Shown here: positions 6,863 to 15,396 of the stretch, in pieces
Position numbering within the stretch: the first letter of the stretch is position 1
How the letters are laid out: every line of letters begins with the position of its first letter
DNA from: JBIQLO01 sp044464175
GTDB taxonomy: Bacteria > Planctomycetota > Phycisphaerae > Tepidisphaerales > Tepidisphaeraceae
Assembly (NCBI GenBank): GCA_044464175.1
Contig: JBIQLO010000071.1
Location: 1-17,858 of the forward strand
DNA length: 17,858 nt
Reading direction: 5' to 3'
The notes under the pieces: generated by a model
Seen by the model: the letters and a program-made list of their open reading frames with translations, nothing else
Database searches by the model: none
Told to the model about the DNA's origin: nothing
Made by a program: the position numbers and the translations under genes

Positions 6863-8737
6863 GTGAACGGATCGCATTCCAGCGTGGATGGCAAATCACT
6901 GGTGCTGGCGGCAGTTGATATTGTTCAATTGATCGGCCAGTCCGTGGCGCTCAAGCGCCAGGGCCGTGATTTTATCGGGCTGTGCCCCTTTCACCAGGAA
7001 AAGACCCCCTCCTTTCATGTCAGCCCATCCAAACAGTTTTATTACTGCTTCGGATGCAAAAAGCATGGCAACGCGATCGACTTCGTAATGGAGCGAGATC
7101 GGATCGACTTCAAGGAGGCCTTGAGCCAACTGGCCGGCCAGACCGGCGTTGAACTGCCACAATTCGGCGGAAAAAAGGAGGATCGAAGCGAGCGGCAGAT
7201 GCTGCTGGACGCCCAGTCGGCCGCTTGCGCGTTCTTTGAAAAGCAATTGGCTCACCCACAGATGGGGCAGGTGGCCCGGGATTACCTTCAGCAACGCGGG
7301 TTCACCCAGGAGTCAATCCGGCGTTTTCGCCTCGGCATGGCGCCGGCGGCATGGGATGGGCTTCTGAGCGGGCCGGTGGGCCGGAAATTCACCCCGCGGC
7401 AGTTGGCGATGGCGGGGCTGGCCAAGCCCAACAGCCGGGGGGATGGGTATTACGACACGTTTCGGAACCGGCTGATCTTCCCGATCCGGGATGAACTGGG
7501 GCGGATTATCGCCTTTGGAGGGCGCGTCCTGCCCGGCAGCGACGACCCGGCCAAATACCTTAATAGCCCGGAAACGCCCCTTTTCTCCAAGAGTCGGTGT
7601 ATTTTCGGACTGGACCTGGCGAAAAACCGCATCGTGGAGACGCGCACGGTGGCTGTGGTCGAGGGATACGCCGATGTCGTCATGGCCCACCAATATGGAG
7701 CAACCAACGTAGTATCGGTGCTGGGGACCGCCCTGACCGAACAGCACGTGGGGATGCTCAAGCGCTTCGCCGACCGGGTTGTGCTGCTGTTCGATCCCGA
7801 TACGGCCGGCGCGTCGGCGGCCGACCGGGCCATCGAACTGCTGCTGCGCCAGCCGGTTGAAATCCATGTCGCCTCCTTGCCGGAGGAGATGGACCCGGAT
7901 GAATTCCTGCTAAAATATGGGGTGGAGGCCTTTGAGCGCATCCTAAAGGAAGCCCCCGACGCCCTGAGCTACCAATGGAAGCTGTTGTGCCGGCGGCTGG
8001 AGGCGGAGGAGGGGCTGACTGGACGGCAAAAGGCGGCCGAGACGTTTTTGCGGCAGTTGGCCGATGCGCGGGACGCCAGCGGCCAGGGACAGATCGATCC
8101 GATCCGCTGGGGCGGCGTCCTGACGCGGATGGCGGGCCTGGTGGGCCTCTCGCCCGATGAGCTGAACCGGCGGTTTAAATATCGCAAACCCTCCAGCCGT
8201 CCTGCTCCGGTTCAAGCCCCAGCGCCCGTTGCGCCGACACAAGACGTTGCGGCGCAGCGCCAACCCAGCGGCCCGTTGACCGCCCGGGATCGGGCCGAAA
8301 GGACGATTCTGGGGATTTTGCTGATTGAGCCGGGACGGTGGTTCGATCTGCAGCAGCACGTGCATCTGGAAGATTTTACGGAATCCGACCGCGCGCAATT
8401 GGCGCGGCTATACTGGGAACACCAGCGTCATGAGGGCGAGCCCCTCTTCAGCGAGTTCCTGGGCACGCTGACGGCGGCCAACCTGGGCGCCTTGGGGATC
8501 GAATTGGTGGAGGAGGCTGAAGCGTTGGAGGATCGGGAATTCGCGCTGATGGATGCGGTTCAGTACCTGCAGGAAGAAAAACACGACCACGAGAACAGCA
8601 AACAACTTGCGGCGCTGTGCCGTACAAAGGAAGAGAAAATGTCTGTTGAGGAGCAAAACGCCTATTTGAGAGCACTTGTGAGCGGTATTAAACCCAATAC
8701 GCGGCGTATTGGACCCATACGAAGCACCGGGGCGTAA
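6863..8737 (+). CDS. dnaG: DNA primase DnaG
   Basis: The RNA-primer-synthesising enzyme of the replisome (624 residues, normal length). The N-terminal CHC2 zinc-binding domain has C41, H44, C62 and C65 in the standard spacing, within GLCPFHQEKTPSFHV and FYYCFGCKKHGNAIDFV. The RNA polymerase core follows, with RNRLIFPIRDELGRIIAFGG (201-220). The TOPRIM module has VVEGYADVV (catalytic-type E267) and the metal-binding FDPDTAG (D311, D313). After a proline/alanine-rich linker (about 440-465), the C-terminal region is the diverged helicase-interaction domain. An in-frame TGA lies immediately before the GTG at 6863, so the start is 6863 or the GTG at 6884; neither has a clear ribosome binding site. 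It is followed at 119 nt by rpoD, the conserved macromolecular-synthesis order, without rpsU upstream. Confidence 0.97.
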   Translation: MNGSHSSVDGKSLVLAAVDIVQLIGQSVALKRQGRDFIGLCPFHQEKTPSFHVSPSKQFYYCFGCKKHGNAIDFVMERDRIDFKEALSQLAGQTGVELPQFGGKKEDRSERQMLLDAQSAACAFFEKQLAHPQMGQVARDYLQQRGFTQESIRRFRLGMAPAAWDGLLSGPVGRKFTPRQLAMAGLAKPNSRGDGYYDTFRNRLIFPIRDELGRIIAFGGRVLPGSDDPAKYLNSPETPLFSKSRCIFGLDLAKNRIVETRTVAVVEGYADVVMAHQYGATNVVSVLGTALTEQHVGMLKRFADRVVLLFDPDTAGASAADRAIELLLRQPVEIHVASLPEEMDPDEFLLKYGVEAFERILKEAPDALSYQWKLLCRRLEAEEGLTGRQKAAETFLRQLADARDASGQGQIDPIRWGGVLTRMAGLVGLSPDELNRRFKYRKPSSRPAPVQAPAPVAPTQDVAAQRQPSGPLTARDRAERTILGILLIEPGRWFDLQQHVHLEDFTESDRAQLARLYWEHQRHEGEPLFSEFLGTLTAANLGALGIELVEEAEALEDREFALMDAVQYLQEEKHDHENSKQLAALCRTKEEKMSVEEQNAYLRALVSGIKPNTRRIGPIRSTGA

Positions 8738-8768
8738 GTCTTTGATGCGTATTGAGGATGGCGAGAAC

Positions 8769-8788
8769 GGGTTGGAAACACCCAACCC
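8769..8788 (+). other. Hairpin between dnaG and rpoD
   Basis: GGGTTGG-AAACAC-CCAACCC forms a 7-bp stem with a 6-nt loop. The flanking AC/GT could extend it across a 2-nt bulge. There is no T-run, so it is unlikely to be an efficient terminator. It could stabilise the dnaG mRNA end or serve as a processing site between primase and sigma factor, as is known for the E. coli operon. Confidence 0.4.
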
Positions 8789-8791
8789 CCG

Positions 8792-8835
8792 TGACAAGTG
8801 ACCGCCCACAAGCGACAACTAGCGACAACTGACGA
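8792..8835 (+). repeat. Degenerate decamer repeats before rpoD
   Basis: AGCGACAACT occurs twice in perfect tandem (8811-8820 and 8821-8830). It is flanked by related units GTGACAAGT on the left and GACGAGT on the right. The unit looks like a GxGACAAxT word repeated about four times in the 119-nt dnaG-rpoD gap. Function unknown; it may be replication slippage or a regulatory site. Confidence 0.45.
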
Positions 8836-8843
8836 GTTTGTTT

Positions 8844-8848
8844 AAGGA
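8844..8848 (+). promoter_or_regulatory. Ribosome binding site of rpoD
   Basis: AAGGA, 8 nt before the ATG at 8857. It fixes this start and is one of only three convincing Shine-Dalgarno sequences in the window. Confidence 0.6.
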
Positions 8849-8856
8849 TTCATCTT

Positions 8857-10630
<1,774 letters not shown>

Positions 10631-10641
<11 letters not shown>

Positions 10642-10658
10642 AAGGGAAATGCTATATT
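10631..10658 (+). promoter_or_regulatory. Candidate promoter of the ART cassette
   Basis: TGGAAA (10631-10636), a 16-nt spacer, and an extended -10 TGCTATATT (hexamer 10653-10658). The -35 box lies inside the last codons of rpoD. The -10 block is identical to that of the dnaG promoter over nine bases. The predicted start is near 10665, giving a leader of about 20 nt to the ATG at 10687. Confidence 0.45.
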
Positions 10659-10686
10659 GCCGCTCAACGAGGCTTGCCCGGAAATT

Positions 10687-11331
10687 ATGGGAACCGACAA
10701 GCGGAATATTTCGCCAATAAATTTGCCGCCTGATCCGGCAACGGAATCGCCGCAAGCTGTATTCGACTATCATCGCACCATTGTCGGTTTCCACGGAACG
10801 AATATTGCCACTGCGGCAGACTTGGTTAATGGAAAACCTTTTGGTCCCAGCACAAACGATGACGACTGGCTCGGGCACGGCATCTATTTTTGGGAATATG
10901 CGCCACAGCGGGCCTGGTGGTGGGCGAGGCGCCGCCATTCCACGCGGGCGGCAGTAGTGGGTGCTATGGTCCGCTTAGGATGGTGTCTGGACCTTCTTGA
11001 CCCGGGAAATATCCCAGTGCTTAAAGAAGCTCATCGAGGCCTCGGGGCGGATTTAAGGAAGGCGAAGCAGCAATTGCCTCGAAACGCAAATACGCACAAG
11101 TATCTGGATTGCGCTGTTTTTCAATACCTCTTTTCGGAATTGGAAAGAGGGGGGTATAATTACGAGACCTGTAGAGCGGTATTTGTGCCGATGGAACAAG
11201 GCAAGATTCCGCGCCTATGGAAGCGTAGCGGTGTTTTCCAAGGCGGTCACATCCAAGTTGTAGTAAGGCGGCCTGCGAATATTCTAGCCGTTTGGTCCGT
11301 TCGAAAGGATGGTCGTTATGGCAGAGATTAA
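10687..11331 (+). CDS. ADP-ribosyltransferase/PARP-like protein, putative toxin
   Basis: 214 residues from ATG 10687 (an in-frame TTG at 10657 overlaps the -10 box and is unlikely). The pattern is that of ART-fold enzymes of the DUF3990-like kind. GFHGT (34-38; H36 as the NAD-contacting His) is followed by PFGPSTNDDDWLGHGIYFWE (51-70; Y67 as the second triad position, E70 nearby). An alpha-helix then begins with AxxWWWARRR, and a late strand is HIQVVVRRP (188-196). From family knowledge, this layout uses NAD+ to ADP-ribosylate a target; the third catalytic residue is not certain. No signal peptide or membrane segment is seen, so it would act in the cytoplasm. Its GC content is clearly below its neighbours (about 40-53% in sampled 60-nt lines against 62-70%). 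It is overlapped 14 nt by a small basic protein gene, the usual shape of a toxin-antitoxin or effector-immunity pair. Identity as a toxin is inference. Confidence 0.65.
   Translation: MGTDKRNISPINLPPDPATESPQAVFDYHRTIVGFHGTNIATAADLVNGKPFGPSTNDDDWLGHGIYFWEYAPQRAWWWARRRHSTRAAVVGAMVRLGWCLDLLDPGNIPVLKEAHRGLGADLRKAKQQLPRNANTHKYLDCAVFQYLFSELERGGYNYETCRAVFVPMEQGKIPRLWKRSGVFQGGHIQVVVRRPANILAVWSVRKDGRYGRD
11304..11309 (+). promoter_or_regulatory. Ribosome binding site of the small partner gene
   Basis: AAAGGA inside the end of the ART gene, 8 nt before ATG 11318. It favours 11318 over the in-frame ATG at 11309, which overlaps the site itself, and indicates independent or coupled translation of the small protein. 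Confidence 0.55.
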
Positions 11332-11557
11332 GGCAACAGCTGAAACAAAGCGGCGCCCATCTATTTTGCATAAGGAAAGCAGATCGCCCGCAACATTGGT
11401 TGCAGTGCTGAGGTCTTCCCGCAAAAAAGGGGATCGTATTGCCGCGTTAAAGCGAATCGGCATTCTTGCTGCAAACGGTAAACTCGCACCCAAATATAAG
11501 AGTTGGGCGAATAGAACAAGCCGCACGCCGGAAGCTTCGGAAATCTTAGGCCCGTAA
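11318..11557 (+). CDS. Small basic protein, putative antitoxin/partner of the ART protein
   Basis: 79 residues starting MAEIKATAETKRR. The N-terminal third is polar, basic and probably disordered. The C-terminal half looks structured: a likely helix RKKGDRIAALKRIGI followed by LAANGKLAPKYKSWANRTS. No DNA-binding motif was recognised with confidence. It overlaps the ART gene by 14 nt with its own Shine-Dalgarno, and its base composition is similarly low in GC, so the two were probably acquired together. The role of neutralising the ART protein is inferred only from gene arrangement and size. It could also be an accessory or target-specificity factor. A perfect TATAAT at 11155-11160 inside the ART gene might give it a separate promoter. 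Confidence 0.6.
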   Translation: MAEIKATAETKRRPSILHKESRSPATLVAVLRSSRKKGDRIAALKRIGILAANGKLAPKYKSWANRTSRTPEASEILGP

Positions 11558-11560
11558 TAT
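11555..11560 (+). promoter_or_regulatory. -10 box TAATAT, leaderless-type promoter
   Basis: TAATAT begins at the stop codon of the small partner gene and ends exactly 6 nt before ATG 11567, the same geometry as TATACT before 5385. No clear -35 is seen. The implied transcript starts at the ATG. Confidence 0.4.
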
Positions 11561-11566
11561 CACCCC

Positions 11567-12847
11567 ATGAAAATCGCCCACTTTCGCGCGGACATCACCC
11601 CCCCCATCGGCCACCCGCTGTGCGCTGGATGGTATCCATCGGCCAAGGGGGTCACCGATCGGCTTTCGGCCAACGGGGTGGTGCTCGTGCCGGACGATGC
11701 CGCACCGATCGTCCTGTGCGCCCTGGACTGGGCGGAGTTGAGCAACGGGGAATATGACCTCTGGCAAGAGCATCTGGCTAAAGCGGCCGGGACGACGCCC
11801 GACCGCGTGACGGTGCACTGCATTCACGCCCACGACGCCCCCTGGCCCGACCGGGAGGCCCAGGCCATTCTGGATGAGAACGGCGCGCCTGGCGTCATCA
11901 TGCAACTGCCCTGGTGCGATCAGGTCATTGATGCCGTGGCGCGGGCAGTGGAAACGTCGGTTTCCCAGGTTCAGCCGGTGACGGAGATTCGCACGGGCAA
12001 GGCGCGCGTGGACCGGATCGCCTCCAATCGGCGGGTCATGGGAGCGGACGGCAAGGTAAAGGGGGTGCGCTGGACGCGCTGCCGCGATGCGGAGATCCGC
12101 AACGCGCCCGAGGGATTAATCGATCCCTTTCTTAAGACCATCAGCTTCTGGAACGGCGACAAGAAGATCGTCTCGATGCATTATTATGCCGTCCATCCCA
12201 CCAGCTATGACGGGACGGCCATGGTCACCACCGATTTCGCCGGCATCGCCCGCGAACGGCTGACGAAGCAGGAGGGCGTGCCGCACGTGTACTTTACCGA
12301 ATGCGGCGGCAACATCACGGCCGGGAAATACAACGACGGCGTGGCCGACAACCGCGAGCTGTTCACCGGACGTCTATTGGACGCGATGGTCGCGTCGGAG
12401 AAACAGGAGCGGCGTCACGCTCCCTCTTTCATCAAGTGGAAGACCGAACCCGTGATCCTGCCGCCGCGGGACGATCAGCCACCGCAGGCGATGCTGGAGC
12501 TGATTCGCGATCCCAATGCGGAATCGAAGGTCAAGAGCCGGGCGGCCATTATTCTCGCCTACCGCCGCCGATGTGAGGCGGGGCGTCCGATCCTGATCTC
12601 CGCCCTGCACCTGGGCAACGAAATCATCTCCGTCCACACCCCCGGCGAATCCTTCATCGAATACCAGCTTTACGCCCAACAGCTGCGTCCGGAGGCTCAG
12701 GTCGTCGTCCCCTCCTATGGCGATTGCGGCCCCGGATATGTGACGATGGAGCGCTCCTTTGCCGAGGGGGGTTATGAGCCCAAAGACTCCTTCTGCTCCG
12801 GCGCCAGCGAGGCGATTTTGAAAGAGGCAATCCGGCAGGTCCTGTAG
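11567..12847 (+). CDS. Neutral/alkaline ceramidase-fold protein, probable metal-dependent hydrolase
   Basis: 426 residues, no signal peptide. It matches the neutral/alkaline non-lysosomal ceramidase N-terminal domain pattern. It opens with FRADITPPIGHPL (6-18), then an HCIHAHD metal-site motif (84-90), YAVHPTSYDG (207-216; H210 as the second zinc His), TPGESFIEY (358-366; E361) and GYVTMERSFAEGGYEP (390-405; Y403), in the order of the zinc ligands of the Pseudomonas ceramidase. The loop that in ceramidases carries the serine nucleophile (GDVSPN) is here ECGGNITAGKYNDG (245-258), without an equivalent serine. The ceramidase C-terminal domain and secretion signal are also absent. A cytoplasmic hydrolase on an unknown amide or ester substrate is the most cautious reading. 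It starts 9 nt after the ART cassette but has normal high GC, so it belongs to the host backbone. Confidence 0.75.
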   Translation: MKIAHFRADITPPIGHPLCAGWYPSAKGVTDRLSANGVVLVPDDAAPIVLCALDWAELSNGEYDLWQEHLAKAAGTTPDRVTVHCIHAHDAPWPDREAQAILDENGAPGVIMQLPWCDQVIDAVARAVETSVSQVQPVTEIRTGKARVDRIASNRRVMGADGKVKGVRWTRCRDAEIRNAPEGLIDPFLKTISFWNGDKKIVSMHYYAVHPTSYDGTAMVTTDFAGIARERLTKQEGVPHVYFTECGGNITAGKYNDGVADNRELFTGRLLDAMVASEKQERRHAPSFIKWKTEPVILPPRDDQPPQAMLELIRDPNAESKVKSRAAIILAYRRRCEAGRPILISALHLGNEIISVHTPGESFIEYQLYAQQLRPEAQVVVPSYGDCGPGYVTMERSFAEGGYEPKDSFCSGASEAILKEAIRQVL

Positions 12848-12893
12848 GCGGGGTCGATGAAGAGCGCAGCGGCCTCAACGAGACCACCTACAG
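12842..12893 (+). repeat. REP-like imperfect palindrome
   Basis: CTGTAGG (12842-12848) is the exact inverse of CCTACAG (12887-12893). Inside it GGTC (12852-12855) pairs with GACC (12882-12885), leaving a 26-nt centre. It occupies almost the whole gap between the ceramidase-like gene and dinG and overlaps the former's last codon. There is no T-run, so a factor-independent terminator is unlikely. The form resembles dispersed REP/palindromic elements; copy number cannot be judged from one window. Confidence 0.5.
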
Positions 12894-12914
12894 AACTGAA
12901 ATCCGCATGTTAAG

Positions 12915-14975
12915 ATGCCTGGCGTGAGCCACACCCTGAGCGACATCCTGGGTCCCGACGGCGCCATCGCCCGGCGGCTGGGAGAGCGGTATGAATTCCG
13001 CGCGCAGCAGCTGGATATGGCCCAGGCGGTGCAGGCGGCGTTCGAGCAGGGGCATCACCTGCTGGCCGAGGCCGGAACGGGCGTGGGCAAATCCTTCGCC
13101 TACCTCCTGCCGGCCATCGACCTGGCCGTGAGGCAGCATAAGCGGGTCGTCATTTCCACCCACACGATTTCCCTTCAGGAGCAGTTGATCCATAAGGACA
13201 TCCCGCTGCTGCAGAGCGTCTATCCGGACGAGTTCACGGCCGTCCTGGTGAAGGGGCGGGGCAATTACCTGTGCCAGCGCCGGCTGGAGCGGACCGGACA
13301 GCGGCAATATCAGCTCTTCGAGGATTCGGCCAAGCTCCGGTCGCTCCAGATGATCGAGCAGTGGGCGGCCAGGACCCACGATGGCTCTCTGTCCGACCTG
13401 CCGGATATGCCCGATCCCTCCGTCTGGGACAAGGTGCGGGCCGAGCAGGGCAACTGCATGGGCAAGCGCTGCAAGTTCTATGAGCATTGCTTCTGGCAGT
13501 CAGCCAAACGGCGCATGCACTCGGGCAACCTGCTGGTCGTCAACCACGCCCTCTTCTTCTCCGATCTGGCGCTGCGGGCGGCCGGGGTGAATTACCTGCC
13601 CAAGTATGACCTGGTGGTGCTGGATGAGGCCCACACCATTGAGGAGACGGCCGCCCAGCATTTCGGGCTGAAAGTCACCGAGAGCGGCCTGCGCTACCAG
13701 CTGCGCTGGCTCTATGACCCGGCCCGGGGCAAGGGCTTGCTCGCGACGCACGGGGCCTACATCAATCCCGCCATCGATGCTCTGACCGAGCTGCACGAGC
13801 GGGCTGACCGCTTCTTCGACCGGTGCGCCCAGTGGCAGAAGCTGTTCGGGCGGGAAAACGGGCGGATTCGGGACAAGAACATCGTCGAGAACGATCTGTC
13901 GCCGAAATTGCGCGACCTCGTCAAGCACCTGAAGGCCGCGATGACCTCCATTCACGATGACCAGGAACGGACGGAACTCACCAGCGCCGCCGGCAAGATG
14001 GAGCTTCTGGCCGCCACGCTCGAGGCGATCCTGTCCCAGTCGATGGAGGATGCGGTTTACTGGATGGACCTGCCCAAGCGCACCAGCCGCCAGATCGCCC
14101 TGCACGCCGCCCCCATTGACGTGGCCGAGGGATTGAAGCGCCACCTGTTCGCCAACCTCAAAAGCGTGGTGATGACCAGCGCCACGCTGTGCACGGGAGG
14201 GAAGAGTAAAAGAGAGAAAAAGGAGTCTGCCGATCGCGCCGATCCGCTTTCGGCGGAAAAGTCTTCCCCCTTTTCCTATATCCGCTCGCGGGTGGGAGTG
14301 GAGCGGGCGGTCGAGGTGCAACTGGGGTCGCCGTTCGACTATGAGGAGCAGGCGACGCTCTACATCGAGGCGGATTTGCCGGAGCCGAACGATCGGCGGT
14401 TTCTGGGGGCGGCGGGGGAGAAGATCGTGCACTATCTGAAGCAGACCAACGGCGGGGCGTTTGTGCTGTTTACGTCGTATCAGATGCTGATCGAGGCGGC
14501 CAACCGGCTCAAGCCGGAGCTGGATGCGCTCGGGCTGCCGCTGCTGGTGCAGGGACAGCAGATGCCGCGGAACGTGCTGCTGGAGCGGTTTCGCACGACG
14601 CCCAATGCCGTGCTGTTCGGGACGGCCAGCTTCTGGCAGGGAATTGACGTGCAGGGGGAGGCGTTGCGGAACGTCATCATCGTGAAGCTGCCGTTTGCCG
14701 TGCCGGATGAGCCGCTGGTGGAAGCGCGCCTGGAGGCGATCGAGCGCGGCGGGGGCAATCCCTTCATGGACTACAGCGTGCCCGAGGCGATCATCAAGCT
14801 CAAACAGGGGTTCGGGCGGCTGATCCGGGGACGGGAGGACCGGGGCATCGTCGTGCTGCTGGATGGGCGGGTGATCACCAAGCGATATGGCAAAAAGTTC
14901 CTGGAATCGCTGCCGCCGTGCCGGCGGGTGGTGGTGAAGGAGGGAATGGAGCCGGTGGCGGAGAAGGGCCGATAA
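12915..14975 (+). CDS. dinG: DinG/XPD-family Fe-S ATP-dependent DNA helicase
   Basis: 686 residues, superfamily 2 helicase with 5'-3' polarity expected from the family, acting in DNA repair and on R-loops or G-quadruplexes. Walker A is AEAGTGVGKS (51-60), motif Ia is VVISTHTISLQEQL (78-91), and the Walker B/DEAH box is VVLDEAH (234-240). Four cysteines, C120, C181, C186 and C192 (NYLC; GNCMGKRCKFYEHC), have the spacing of the XPD-type 4Fe-4S cluster. Motif VI is QGFGRLIRGREDRG (631-644). A hydrophilic, charged insert (about 430-455, KSKREKKES) precedes the second RecA-like domain. No N-terminal exonuclease domain is present, so this is the short DinG form. Start ATG 12915, with GTG 12924 possible; no Shine-Dalgarno. 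Confidence 0.93.
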   Translation: MPGVSHTLSDILGPDGAIARRLGERYEFRAQQLDMAQAVQAAFEQGHHLLAEAGTGVGKSFAYLLPAIDLAVRQHKRVVISTHTISLQEQLIHKDIPLLQSVYPDEFTAVLVKGRGNYLCQRRLERTGQRQYQLFEDSAKLRSLQMIEQWAARTHDGSLSDLPDMPDPSVWDKVRAEQGNCMGKRCKFYEHCFWQSAKRRMHSGNLLVVNHALFFSDLALRAAGVNYLPKYDLVVLDEAHTIEETAAQHFGLKVTESGLRYQLRWLYDPARGKGLLATHGAYINPAIDALTELHERADRFFDRCAQWQKLFGRENGRIRDKNIVENDLSPKLRDLVKHLKAAMTSIHDDQERTELTSAAGKMELLAATLEAILSQSMEDAVYWMDLPKRTSRQIALHAAPIDVAEGLKRHLFANLKSVVMTSATLCTGGKSKREKKESADRADPLSAEKSSPFSYIRSRVGVERAVEVQLGSPFDYEEQATLYIEADLPEPNDRRFLGAAGEKIVHYLKQTNGGAFVLFTSYQMLIEAANRLKPELDALGLPLLVQGQQMPRNVLLERFRTTPNAVLFGTASFWQGIDVQGEALRNVIIVKLPFAVPDEPLVEARLEAIERGGGNPFMDYSVPEAIIKLKQGFGRLIRGREDRGIVVLLDGRVITKRYGKKFLESLPPCRRVVVKEGMEPVAEKGR

Positions 14976-15033
14976 TTAAGATGTGTCCTGTTTGCGTTGC
15001 ATCAGTCCCGCGTTCCGTTCGATCTCCCGCGCG

Positions 15034-15396
15034 ATGGCCAAGTCGGCGGCCGCCAAGGCGCGGGCCGGGGGGCTGCTGGGTGAGTCGGCCGACTGGCGGC
15101 GGCGGGTGGATATCTGCCGGGGATGTCCGCTGCATGTGCGGGTGAAGGGGATCGAATACTGCGGGCGTCCGTTTTCCAGGCAGATTCTGCGGGAGCCGGC
15201 CGAGGATGGATGCGGCTGCCCGATCGAGGCCAAGGCCCGGTCGCCCAAAGAGCATTGTCCGCGGGATGAGATGGGGCGGGCCGCGGTGCCTCATCGGTCC
15301 TCCGGTTGCACGTGCCGGTGGTGTGCGGGTCTGAAAAGATCAGGCCATGATGCGCTCGATCAGGGTCGAAAGCACGGTGCGGGCGTTGAAATGTGA
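15034..15396 (+). CDS. Cysteine-rich small protein of unknown function
   Basis: 120 residues from ATG 15034; an earlier in-frame GTG at 14983 would add 17 residues. Cysteines are arranged ICRGCP (C28, C31), YCG (C43), GCGCP (C60, C62), HCP (C75) and a later GCTCRWC (C92, C94, C97). This strongly suggests a zinc- or iron-sulfur-binding knuckle. The region from about 20 to 78 looks like the conserved domain. The tail beyond residue 79 may be an extension, and its last 57 nt overlap the convergent glycosyltransferase gene. The core motif CRGCP...CG...CGCP..AKA...EHCP resembles short uncharacterised proteins of high-GC environmental bacteria and phages, but no named family is claimed. The gene lies 58 nt behind dinG on the same strand. 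No Shine-Dalgarno is seen. Confidence 0.6.
   Translation: MAKSAAAKARAGGLLGESADWRRRVDICRGCPLHVRVKGIEYCGRPFSRQILREPAEDGCGCPIEAKARSPKEHCPRDEMGRAAVPHRSSGCTCRWCAGLKRSGHDALDQGRKHGAGVEM

Noticed and set aside
10687..11331. Assignment of the ART-like protein specifically to DarT or to RES-domain toxins
   Set aside because: The DarT N-terminal pattern and the R-E-S residues are not seen; only the broader FHGT...GxGIYFxE ART pattern is supported.
11021..11371. 116-codon minus-strand frame across the end of the ART gene
   Set aside because: No start signal or domain pattern; the plus-strand gene has clear motifs and an ordered overlap with its partner.
14981..15145. ATG at 14981 after GATAATTAAG as start of another small gene
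   Set aside because: This frame runs without recognisable motifs through the Cys-rich gene, whose cysteine pattern lies in the other frame.
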